Below are positions 1 through 6,773 of a DNA stretch of 19,511 nucleotides, piece after piece (positions within the stretch are counted from its first letter, which is position 1; each line of letters begins with the position of its first letter). The notes below the pieces were generated by a model. It was not told where the DNA came from, ran no database searches, and saw only the letters and a program-made list of their open reading frames with translations. Location: the NCBI GenBank assembly GCA_028866355.1, contig JAGWIH010000010.1, positions 1-19,511 of the forward strand, read 5' to 3'. Position numbers and translations under genes: made by a program. The DNA is from Alphaproteobacteria bacterium (GTDB taxonomy: Bacteria > Pseudomonadota > Alphaproteobacteria > ATCC43930 > CGMCC-115725).

Positions 1-5
1 CAGCT

Positions 6-92
6 TGGTGCCCGCGGCTGGATTTGAACCAGCACTCCGGTTTCCCGGCACGGATTTTAAGTCCGTTGCGTCTACCGTTCCGCCACGCGGGC
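6..92 (-). tRNA. tRNA-Leu (anticodon UAA)
   Basis: Read on the minus strand, the sequence folds as a class II tRNA. The 7-bp acceptor stem pairs GCCCGCG (92-86) with CGCGGGC (16-10), followed by discriminator A and an encoded CCA (8-6). The anticodon stem ACGGA/TCCGT closes the loop CTTAAAA, giving anticodon TAA (plus-strand 59-57). A long variable arm has the stem CCGG/CCGG, and the T arm GCTGG/CCAGC encloses TTCAAAT. The long variable arm plus the UAA anticodon identify the leucine tRNA reading UUA (and UUG by wobble). It lies downstream of the CinA-like gene on the same strand. Confidence 0.97.
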
Positions 93-94
93 AC

Positions 95-110
95 TGCCTC
101 GGCCGAGGCA
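95..110. repeat. 16-nt perfect palindrome abutting the tRNA-Leu 5' end
   Basis: TGCCTCGG is followed directly by its reverse complement CCGAGGCA. The palindrome ends 2 nt before the first base of the mature tRNA. A smaller inverted repeat, GCCCG-AAT-CGGGC (119-131), touches the stop codon of the CinA-like gene. No T-run follows either element on the minus strand, so a classical intrinsic terminator is not supported. They may be a leader or processing structure between cinA and the tRNA, or a protein-binding site. Confidence 0.45.
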
Positions 111-131
111 TCCTAACAGCCCGAATCGGGC

Positions 132-896
132 CTATTCGAGGGCGGGATTGCCGCCTAAGCCTTTGACCATCGCCGCGACCTCGTTCGCCGCCTGATCGAG
201 CTGGGCCGCATCGCGGCCACGCAGCACGAGGCTCACCCAAAAGCCGCCGCCGCGGCGGAACGCCGGATAGGAGCCGATATCGAGATCACGATAGCGCTCC
301 TGGATGGCGGCCAGCCCCTGCGCGACCGTCCCTTCCGGCAAGTCGCAGCCGACGGTCCGCGACAGCACCGGCGGACCGCCTTTGAGGGTCGGCTTGACGC
401 CGTCGAACATCGCCTGCATCACGCGCGGGATGCCGGCCATGACATAGACGTTTTCCTTGCGGAAGCCCGGCGCGCGCGACACCGGATTGGGAATCAGCAC
501 CGCGCCCTCGGGGGTGTGGCACATGCGTAGCCGCGCTTCGTTCAGATCCTCGGGCTTGAACACCGCCTGGAAGATGGCGAGCGCTTCGGGATTGAGCACG
601 TTCTTCACGCCGAACGCCTTGGCGACGCAATCGGCGGTGATGTCGTCGTGCGTCGGACCGATGCCGCCGGTCGTGAACACGTAATCGTACTTGGCGCGCA
701 GCTCGTTCACCGTCGCGGCGATGGTGTCGCAGACGTCGGGAATGACCCGCGCCTCCCTGAGCACGACGCCGACCTGCGCCAAGCCCTGGGCGATATAGGC
801 AAGATTGGTGTCCTGGGTGCGGCCGGACAGGATTTCGTTGCCGATGACGAGAACGCAGGCGGTGTAGATCCTGCCCGGCGCGGCGGTATCGCTCAT
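132..896 (-). CDS. CinA N-terminal-domain protein (MoCF_biosynth / molybdopterin-binding fold)
   Basis: 254 residues, matching only the N-terminal half of CinA (competence/damage-inducible protein A; COG1058). The family marks are visible: GNEILSGRTQDTN (residues 19-31) and TTGGIGPTHDD (75-85), which line the nucleotide/pterin pocket in the MoaB/MogA fold. The C-terminal PncC nicotinamide-nucleotide amidase domain of full-length CinA is absent; this short form is common in alphaproteobacteria. In the family, this domain is linked to pyrophosphatase activity on ADP-ribose and related nucleotides; here that is inferred only. The ATG start is preceded by AAGGGA about 5 nt upstream. The EamA transporter gene lies 61 bp upstream on the same strand, so cotranscription is possible. 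Cytoplasmic. The symbol cinA is avoided because the amidase domain is missing. Confidence 0.9.
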   Translation of the reverse strand: MSDTAAPGRIYTACVLVIGNEILSGRTQDTNLAYIAQGLAQVGVVLREARVIPDVCDTIAATVNELRAKYDYVFTTGGIGPTHDDITADCVAKAFGVKNVLNPEALAIFQAVFKPEDLNEARLRMCHTPEGAVLIPNPVSRAPGFRKENVYVMAGIPRVMQAMFDGVKPTLKGGPPVLSRTVGCDLPEGTVAQGLAAIQERYRDLDIGSYPAFRRGGGFWVSLVLRGRDAAQLDQAANEVAAMVKGLGGNPALE

Positions 897-923
897 GCGT
901 TTCCCTTAGCGCCAATCGCGCAC

Positions 924-940
924 CGGAGCAATCGGCTCCG
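924..940. repeat. short inverted repeat between the EamA and CinA-like genes
   Basis: CGGAGC, five bases, GCTCCG: a perfect 6-bp stem in the 61-bp gap between the transporter stop and the CinA-like start. No T-run follows on the minus strand. It could act as an intercistronic structure or a weak attenuator. Confidence 0.25.
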
Positions 941-957
941 ACCCGTGGCCGCCGGCA

Positions 958-2016
958 TCATCCGTGCCGATGCCGGTGATGGATGTCGGGATAATGCGGA
1001 TGGCTGTGCACCAGCCGCGCATGAGCGTGACGATGGCTATGCGGCTCGCCCGGCGGATCGTCCGGCGCGTGCGCATGTTGATGATGCTCGTCGTGCCAAT
1101 GCCAGTGCTCGTGCTCCATCGGCTCGTGAACGTGCTCGTGGTGGTGCTGCTCGGTGAGATGCAGCACGACGCCGACCGCCATCAACACGGCGGCGACGAG
1201 AAACGTCGCGGTCAGCGGGTCGCCAAAGCCGACGACCGCCACCGCCGCGCCGACGAATGGCGCGACCGAGAAATAGGCCATGGTGCGCGCTGCGCCGAGC
1301 TCGCGCAGCGCGACGACGAACAGACACAAGCTCACGCCGTAACCGAAAAAGCCGACGATGCCAGCGCCGGCAATCGCCGGCAGCGGCGGAAAACGACCGC
1401 CGATCGCCAGCGCGAAGCCGACGTTGACCGCGCCAGCCACCAAGCCCTTGATCGCGGTCAGCCGGATCGGATCGACGCCGGAAATCTTGCGCGTCAGATT
1501 GTCGTCGATCGACCAGGCGAAGCACGCGGTGACGATCCACAAATTGTCCCAATCGAAGTCGGCGTGGCCGTTCCACGACAGCACTACGCCGCCGGCGACC
1601 ACCGCCGCCGCACCGAGGCCGATCCGCAAATCGACGTACTCGTGGAAGACCAGCCAGGCGATCGCCAGCGCGAAAACGCTTTCGAGATTGAGCAGCAGCG
1701 CCGCCGTCGCGGCGTGGGTTTCGGCGAGGCCGAGCATCAGCAGCACCGGACCGCAGACGCCGCCCGCAAAGATCGTCGCAAAGAGCCACGGCAGATCGGC
1801 CGCGCGCAGCGGCGCGCCTTGCGCGGCGCCGCGCCAGCGCTGCCAACCCAGCACCACCGTCAGGCCGATGCCCGAGGCGAGGTACAGCAAGCCGGCGAGC
1901 AGCCACGGGCTGACGGCGCCGAGCAAGGCTTTGGCCAGCGGCGTGCTCGCGCCGAACAGCGCCGCCGCGCCGAGCGCGCTGGAAATCCCGCGGCCGAGGC
2001 CGCGCATCGCGGTCAT
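958..2016 (-). CDS. EamA/DMT-family membrane transporter with histidine-rich C-terminal tail
   Basis: 352 residues. Residues 1 to about 285 hold the ten hydrophobic helices and two-fold repeat typical of drug/metabolite transporters of the EamA family (PF00892). The N-terminus (GAAALFGASTPLAKALL) matches the usual first helix. The second repeat includes the characteristic segment ending in a PF-x-G-x-x-x-A-type stretch. Residues 286-352 form a hydrophilic tail with 25 histidines in 67 residues, in HxH and HH clusters mixed with Asp and Glu, as in metal-buffering tails. Located in the inner membrane; the substrate cannot be assigned from family membership. The tail suggests binding of Zn, Ni or Co, or sensing of them, but this is inference. 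The start at 2016 has no strong Shine-Dalgarno; Met4 (2007) is an alternative. Divergent from map across 68 bp. Confidence 0.88.
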   Translation of the reverse strand: MTAMRGLGRGISSALGAAALFGASTPLAKALLGAVSPWLLAGLLYLASGIGLTVVLGWQRWRGAAQGAPLRAADLPWLFATIFAGGVCGPVLLMLGLAETHAATAALLLNLESVFALAIAWLVFHEYVDLRIGLGAAAVVAGGVVLSWNGHADFDWDNLWIVTACFAWSIDDNLTRKISGVDPIRLTAIKGLVAGAVNVGFALAIGGRFPPLPAIAGAGIVGFFGYGVSLCLFVVALRELGAARTMAYFSVAPFVGAAVAVVGFGDPLTATFLVAAVLMAVGVVLHLTEQHHHEHVHEPMEHEHWHWHDEHHQHAHAPDDPPGEPHSHRHAHARLVHSHPHYPDIHHRHRHG

Positions 2017-2045
2017 CGGCGGATGATACCGGCGGCGCCATCGCC

Positions 2046-2062
2046 TTGCGAGCGGGTCGCAA
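2046..2062. promoter_or_regulatory. inverted repeat in the divergent eamA-map gap, possible operator
   Basis: TTGCGA, five bases (GCGGG), TCGCAA: a perfect 6-5-6 dyad centred in the 68-bp gap between two divergent starts (2016 and 2085). The position suits an operator acting on both genes, or a hairpin in the map leader. No specific regulator can be named. Confidence 0.35.
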
Positions 2063-2084
2063 AGCGACTACCTATTGCGGCGTG

Positions 2085-2918
2085 ATGAACGACCAACTGT
2101 CCCCTGCCCTGCGCGATCCCGAGCCCGGCGAGCGCCGCATCCGCCTGCACGGACCGGACGATTTCGCCGCTATGCGCAAGGCCGGACGGCTGGCGGCGGA
2201 ACTCCTCGATTACATCACGCCCTACGTCAAACCCGGGGTGACCACCGGCGAGCTCGACCGGCTGTGCGAGGGTTTCACGCGCGATCACGGCGCGAAATCG
2301 GGGCCGCTCGGCTATCGCGAGTTTCCGCGCTCGATCTGCACGTCGGTCAATCATGTCGTCTGCCACGGCATCCCGGGCGACCGCGTGCTCGAGGACGGCG
2401 ACATCCTCAACATCGACGTGACGCCGATCGTCGACGGCTGGTACGGCGACACCAGCCGCATGTTCCTGGTCGGCGACAAGATCAGCGTCAAGGCGGCGAA
2501 GCTGGTCGACGTCACCTACGAGGCGATGATGCGCGGCATCGCCACGGTGAAGCCCGGCGCGACGCTGGGCGACATCGGTCACGCCATCCAGTCCTATGCC
2601 GAATCCTTCCGCTTTTCGGTGGTGCGCGATTTCTGCGGCCACGGCGTCGGCCGGATCTTCCACGATGCGCCGTCGATCCTGCATTTCGGCCGGGCGGGCG
2701 AAGGCCTGGCGCTGCGCGAAGGCATGTTCTTCACCGTCGAGCCGATGATCAACGCCGGCCGTTACGAAGTGAAAATTCTGAACGACGGCTGGACCGCCGT
2801 GACCAAGGACAAATCGCTGTCGGCGCAGTTCGAGCACACGGTCGGCGTCACATCCACCGGCTGCGAAATCTTCACCCTCTCGCCCAAGGGCTGGCACAAG
2901 CCGCCGTACGTGTCATAG
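2085..2918 (+). CDS. map: type I methionine aminopeptidase
   Basis: 277 residues. Removes the initiator methionine from nascent proteins in the cytoplasm after deformylation. All five dinuclear-metal ligands are present: D111 and D122 (in NIDVTPIVDGWYGDTS), H186 (GHGVGRIFHDAP), E219 (FTVEPM) and E250 (QFEHT). The conserved pocket histidine H94 (VVCHG) is also present. Length is normal for a type I bacterial enzyme; the N-terminus has about 20 extra residues before the catalytic pita-bread fold. The ATG at 2085 is chosen because the reading frame upstream to a TTG at 2046 runs through the intergenic dyad and looks non-coding. It is followed after 35 bp by a small secreted-protein gene on the same strand. 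Many alphaproteobacteria place map directly before radC; here they are about 8 kb apart. Confidence 0.97.
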   Translation: MNDQLSPALRDPEPGERRIRLHGPDDFAAMRKAGRLAAELLDYITPYVKPGVTTGELDRLCEGFTRDHGAKSGPLGYREFPRSICTSVNHVVCHGIPGDRVLEDGDILNIDVTPIVDGWYGDTSRMFLVGDKISVKAAKLVDVTYEAMMRGIATVKPGATLGDIGHAIQSYAESFRFSVVRDFCGHGVGRIFHDAPSILHFGRAGEGLALREGMFFTVEPMINAGRYEVKILNDGWTAVTKDKSLSAQFEHTVGVTSTGCEIFTLSPKGWHKPPYVS

Positions 2919-2953
2919 ACTTTCGGTCGGCACTCATCGCGGCGGGGGAAGCG

Positions 2954-3352
2954 ATGCGTTCTTGGCTTTCAATGAAAAACGTATTTGCCGTGGTTTTCCT
3001 GCTGGCGGCGATTGGCCAGCCATCGGCGGCACACGCCGAACGCTGGTGGGGCAGCAGCGACGTCTGCCTCGATCTCGACAGCGTCCATATTTTCAGCGGC
3101 AACGATGGCGCGCGTTATGTCAGCTATCGCCAGAAGCTTTGCGCCGGCAGCGGCATCCTGCTATGGGCCGTTGCGGCGAAAGACTGCGATCGGCTGCGTG
3201 CCAACGACACGAGCGTCGACCTCTATGTCTACAAAGAGGACGATGGCAAGTGGGTGAACATGATGGATTATTTCAACTATCCCATCGACCTCGACGAGCA
3301 GTACAACAACGCCGGCGTTGCCTGTAACTGGGCGTTTCCGAAATTTCCCTGA
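2954..3352 (+). CDS. small secreted four-cysteine protein, unknown function
   Basis: 132 residues. A clear Sec signal peptide is seen: charged N-region (MRSWLSMKN), hydrophobic core (VFAVVFLLAAI) and AHA cleavage site before E29. The mature part of about 104 residues is acidic, rich in Tyr, Trp and Asp, and contains four cysteines (C38, C63, C78, C124), enough for two disulfides in the periplasm. No family is recognised. The start is set by GGGGGAAG four bases before ATG 2954; the inner ATG at 2972 has no ribosome site. It lies 35 bp after map with no terminator between them, so read-through from map is likely. Real-gene status is supported by the signal peptide and the ribosome site rather than by homology. 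Confidence 0.72.
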   Translation: MRSWLSMKNVFAVVFLLAAIGQPSAAHAERWWGSSDVCLDLDSVHIFSGNDGARYVSYRQKLCAGSGILLWAVAAKDCDRLRANDTSVDLYVYKEDDGKWVNMMDYFNYPIDLDEQYNNAGVACNWAFPKFP

Positions 3353-3387
3353 TCAAATCTCATCAGCGAGCGGCCCGACGGGCGCCG

Positions 3388-3867
3388 TCAGGATCGCGCT
3401 TCGGCGGATGTGCGCTCGGCGTACGCCGGCGACACTTCGTCCCACGCGATGCAGCTGATCATCATGTCGATGTCGGCGCCGTTGGTCGACAGCGGCACCA
3501 CCAGGATCTCGCAGTTCCAGACGCGCACGTCGGTGACGTAGGCGCGCCGAGCCTTGACCACCGGCCGGCGGGTCTTCAGCACTTCGCTGAAATGCTCGGT
3601 CGCCATCGCGCTGTGCCGCCGATCTGTCATCTCGTCGATGAACTTGCCGGTATTGTCGCGGCCGACGCGGTCGACGACAGCGGTGCCCTGGAGACGGAAG
3701 CGGAACCGCAGCGGATTCTGGAATACGTCGATCAGCGAAAGGTAACCGAGCGCATAGCCCAGATCGCACGGATCGAAATCGGCACGCGACGGAAACTCGC
3801 GGCCGCGACGGCGCGCTTCCCAATCGCCATAAAGGCGCTGCAGCATCGGCGCCTTGAGCTCAAGCAT
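3388..3867 (-). CDS. PAS_5 domain protein (PF07310-type)
   Basis: 159 residues, nearly all one PAS_5 domain, a family largely confined to alphaproteobacteria. Visible family marks are W16-E-A-R-R-R-G, FPSRADFDP (25-33), the F-R-F-R-L-Q-G-T segment (55-62), GRDNTGKFIDEM (69-80) and a later strand around W117. No output domain is attached. Such stand-alone PAS proteins are thought to bind small ligands or partners, but their role is generally unknown. The first ATG (3867) has no Shine-Dalgarno; Met8 at 3846 is preceded by AAGG and would still leave the whole domain intact. It sits 79 bp after the TPR-membrane gene, same strand, and converges with the secreted-protein gene, stop to stop, across 35 bp. 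Confidence 0.82.
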   Translation of the reverse strand: MLELKAPMLQRLYGDWEARRRGREFPSRADFDPCDLGYALGYLSLIDVFQNPLRFRFRLQGTAVVDRVGRDNTGKFIDEMTDRRHSAMATEHFSEVLKTRRPVVKARRAYVTDVRVWNCEILVVPLSTNGADIDMMISCIAWDEVSPAYAERTSAEARS

Positions 3868-3946
3868 GAGTCAATGCTAGGCGCGTATGGTTGCCAAGAG
3901 GTGAATGGACCGCCGGCAGCGGCGCGACCGCTCTCCACCTACGTAT

Positions 3947-5989
3947 TCACGCCTCGTCGGCCAGCGGTCCGGCGGAAGCGTCGCCCTGCAGCGCGGCCGC
4001 TTCGATGCGCGTTGCCGCCAGCCGCTCGCGGTAGAACAGCGATAGGGTTACAGCGACCAACGCGACCGCCAAATAGAGGGAGAATTGCGCCGCGACGATC
4101 GCCGCGAGATTGCGCGGCCACGGCGGGAGAGCGCTCGGCGGAACCCGCGCGAGCGCCTGCCCGAGCAAGCCGCTCAACCCGGCGCCGAAGACGGCGCTGA
4201 GGCTGACGACCAAGCTCAACTGCGAGGTCGAGCCGCGCTGCATCTGCCATGCCCGCCGCGGCGAAAGCGGATGACCAAGCGCCGCCGCCGGCAGCATCAA
4301 CGAGCAGCGGGCGACTAATCCCAGGGCGAGCACACCAACAAGCGCAATCAGGCTGAACGCCAGCCAAAACACCGGAACGTTCAGCAGGTGACGCTGCAAC
4401 AACGTTTGACTGTAGAACGTAAGAATATACAGGGCGGCGGCGGCGCCCGCGTATCCGGTTGCGAACAAACTGACGGCGTAAGCGTTGAAGCGCCCATAAG
4501 CGATCCAGAAGCCGGTTTCGGCTTGGGCCTCGCCGGCGATCTGGTGAGCGCGCACGGCAAAGACCTGCAAGCATAGACCGAGCACGATTGCCGATCCGGA
4601 CGTCGGGATGAGCAGTGTCGGCACGCCGACCCGCAGCCAGAGCGAATACCAGAGACGATCGATCAGCGTTGCCCCAACCGCGGCACCGACCGAGAGAACG
4701 AACGGGATCGCAGCGTTGACGGCGAGCCGCCTCCATCGCAGGGCCGTCAGCCGCGTGACGTCGGCAATATGGCGGATCAAAGCGCGGACGGCCCCCGGCC
4801 AGTATGAACGCGGCCTGGCCGCGGCGGCCGCGCCGACCACCGCCAGCACTAGCCCCAGCGACAGCGGAACCGGCACGACGCTCCCGTTGAGCGCGTACCA
4901 ATTCGCCACGGCGAAGTCGGTCACCGACGTCTGATATTTGCCGTCGAACAACTCATAGAGGCCTCGGGCATAAAGAACATTCAAATTGCCGGGCGTCAAT
5001 TTCATCATCACGTCGATCTCGCCGATTGCCGTTGGGTAATCGCGCTGGGTAAAGGCGATGACGCTGAGGCCAAAGTGAGCTTCGGCAAGATTCGGATTCA
5101 ATCGCAGCGCCGCTTTGAGATCGTCGCGTGCACGATCGACCTGGCCGGTTTGCATGTAGACGAAGCCGCGGCCACCAAACGCGTCGGCATAGGACGGATC
5201 AAGCCGGATCGCCTCGTCATAATCAGCGATGGCAGGTGCGTATTCGTGCTTGTCGCGGTACGCGTTGCCGCGGTCGGCAAATGCGACGGCGTAATCCGGA
5301 CGCAACCGGATCGCCGCGCTGTAATCCGCGATCGCGCGATCGTGGTCGCCGCTTCGATTGTAGGCAACGCCGCGATAATTGAAGGCCGCGGCATTGTTGG
5401 GATCGAGACGAATGGCTGCGCCGTAGTCGGCGACGGCATCGTCGTAATCGCCTACGTCAACATGGCTATGGCCGCGGTTGATGAGAGCTTGTATGTCGCC
5501 CGGGTTGAGCCGGATCGCGACCGTGAAGTCCGCGATCGCACGGCGATACTCGCGCTTGTCAGAATAGGCCACGCCGCGGGCATTGAACGCCGTCTGGTCG
5601 TTCGGTGCGAGCTTGACCGCGGCGCTGAAATCGGCGATCGCACTGTCGTATTTGGCCTGCCGCGTATAGTCCAGGCCACGGCGATCGAGAGCCTTGCCGA
5701 AATCCGGCTGGAGACGTATCGCCAGGCTGTAATCCGCGATGGCCCTGTCGATCGCGCCTTTGGCATCGTACGCAATTGCACGATTGAGCGCGGCGACGGC
5801 GAGCTCGACGGACGCTCCTTGGCCAGCCGACAAAATTGCGCTGCAACCGACGATGGCGGCATCTGCATCGACGCCATAGCAACGCGCCCAATCGTCATTG
5901 CGACTTTGGGCTCGAGACGAACCGGCAACGGCGAGGAATGTGATCACCAGCGCAACTGCATGGCACCAGCGAACCGCGATCCGCGTCAT
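3947..5989 (-). CDS. exported TPR-repeat protein with C-terminal seven-helix membrane domain
   Basis: 680 residues from the chosen ATG. Residues 1-27 are a signal sequence (hydrophobic core VALVITFLAVAG; S-R-A before Q28). From about 64 to 365 run eight or nine TPR units of 34 residues, the best ones carrying the A-I-A-D-Y/F-x-x-A-I-R-L-x-P signature. About seven hydrophobic helices follow (near 372-391, 424-445, 455-478, 498-525, 538-562, 590-612, 627-652). The segment near 560-585 (RCSLMLPAAALGHPLSPRRAW) resembles a motif of uncharacterised alphaproteobacterial polytopic proteins. Predicted topology: TPR domain in the periplasm, tail in the cytoplasm. The start at 5989 is chosen for the signal peptide; GGAGG lies only 2 nt upstream, and an upstream in-frame start at 6043 would bury the signal. 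It is 82 bp after livF on the same strand. Function unknown; the TPR part suggests protein binding. Confidence 0.82.
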   Translation of the reverse strand: MTRIAVRWCHAVALVITFLAVAGSSRAQSRNDDWARCYGVDADAAIVGCSAILSAGQGASVELAVAALNRAIAYDAKGAIDRAIADYSLAIRLQPDFGKALDRRGLDYTRQAKYDSAIADFSAAVKLAPNDQTAFNARGVAYSDKREYRRAIADFTVAIRLNPGDIQALINRGHSHVDVGDYDDAVADYGAAIRLDPNNAAAFNYRGVAYNRSGDHDRAIADYSAAIRLRPDYAVAFADRGNAYRDKHEYAPAIADYDEAIRLDPSYADAFGGRGFVYMQTGQVDRARDDLKAALRLNPNLAEAHFGLSVIAFTQRDYPTAIGEIDVMMKLTPGNLNVLYARGLYELFDGKYQTSVTDFAVANWYALNGSVVPVPLSLGLVLAVVGAAAAARPRSYWPGAVRALIRHIADVTRLTALRWRRLAVNAAIPFVLSVGAAVGATLIDRLWYSLWLRVGVPTLLIPTSGSAIVLGLCLQVFAVRAHQIAGEAQAETGFWIAYGRFNAYAVSLFATGYAGAAAALYILTFYSQTLLQRHLLNVPVFWLAFSLIALVGVLALGLVARCSLMLPAAALGHPLSPRRAWQMQRGSTSQLSLVVSLSAVFGAGLSGLLGQALARVPPSALPPWPRNLAAIVAAQFSLYLAVALVAVTLSLFYRERLAATRIEAAALQGDASAGPLADEA
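5080..5800 (-). repeat. degenerate 102-bp tandem repeats encoding TPR units
   Basis: The TPR-coding stretch recurs every 102 bases (34 codons), with the plus-strand core GGCGATCG/CGCGATCG-type segment complementary to the A-I-A-D codons. Copies have diverged by substitution but keep the spacing. The repetition is explained by the protein repeat, not by a satellite or mobile element. Boundaries are approximate. Confidence 0.7.
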
Positions 5990-6071
5990 GACCTCCACCC
6001 CCGCACCGTCAACTGCCGCCGCAGCTCTGTCGCGCCGTTGCATGTCGCCGGCGGCGGGCGCGCGATCGCGA

Positions 6072-6773
6072 TCAGACGCCGAGATGGCGATGCAGCACTT
6101 CCGGATGCTCGCGCACCGCTTGCGCGCTCATCGCCTCGACCATGTGGCCGTTGTTGATGATGTAGACGCGATCGGCGAGCGTCATCGCGGCGGTGACGTT
6201 CTGTTCGACGATCACCAGCGTCTGCCCGGCTTCGGCCAGCGTGCGGCAGGTCGCCAGCAGATCGCGCACGATGATCGGCGCCAGGCCCTCGAACGGCTCG
6301 TCGAGCAAAATGATCTTGGGATCGCGCACCAAGGCGCGCGCGATCGCCAGCATCTGCTGCTCGCCGCCGGACAGGTCTGTGCCGCGGCTGCGGCGGCGTT
6401 CGCGCAGCCGGGGAAAGACTTCCCAAATGCGGTCCAGCGGCCAGCGCGATTTCGCCGTCATGCCCGCCAGGACGAGATTCTCCTCGACCGACAACGTGCC
6501 GAAGATGCGGCGCTCCTCGGGCACCAATTGCAGGCCGTGCACCGCGATGGCATGCGACTTCAGGCCGTGGATCGGCACGCCGTCGAAGACGATGCGGCCG
6601 GCGCGCGGCCGCACCATGCCGATCAGGCTTTTGAGCGTCGTGCTCTTGCCGGCGCCGTTGCGGCCAAGCAGCGCGACCACCTCGTTCTTGGCGACTTCGA
6701 GCGAAATGTCGAACAGGATGTGGCTGTCGCCGTAATAGCTGTTGAGCTTTTCGACTTCGAGCAGCGCGCTCAT
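6072..6773 (-). CDS. livF: branched-chain-amino-acid-type ABC transporter ATPase, LivF
   Basis: 233 residues, the usual LivF length. Motifs in order: Walker A GRNGAGKS (37-44), Q-loop region near LQLVPEERRIF (81-91), signature LSGGEQQ (134-140), Walker B IILLDEP (154-160), and VEQN (189-192), where glutamine stands in the H-loop position as is normal for LivF. It is the second nucleotide-binding subunit of a HAAT-family importer on the cytoplasmic membrane face and should pair with the LivG half of the fused upstream protein. Its ATG overlaps the stop of livMG by 4 bp (ATGA), implying translational coupling. Substrate class (branched-chain amino acids, amides, urea or aromatic acids) cannot be fixed from the ATPase. 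Confidence 0.95.
   Translation of the reverse strand: MSALLEVEKLNSYYGDSHILFDISLEVAKNEVVALLGRNGAGKSTTLKSLIGMVRPRAGRIVFDGVPIHGLKSHAIAVHGLQLVPEERRIFGTLSVEENLVLAGMTAKSRWPLDRIWEVFPRLRERRRSRGTDLSGGEQQMLAIARALVRDPKIILLDEPFEGLAPIIVRDLLATCRTLAEAGQTLVIVEQNVTAAMTLADRVYIINNGHMVEAMSAQAVREHPEVLHRHLGV

Noticed and set aside
964..2085. 373-residue plus-strand open frame opposite the EamA gene
   Set aside because: Its composition (runs of Arg, Gln, His and Asp, no domain) is what the complementary strand of a high-GC membrane gene gives; the EamA frame has clear family motifs.
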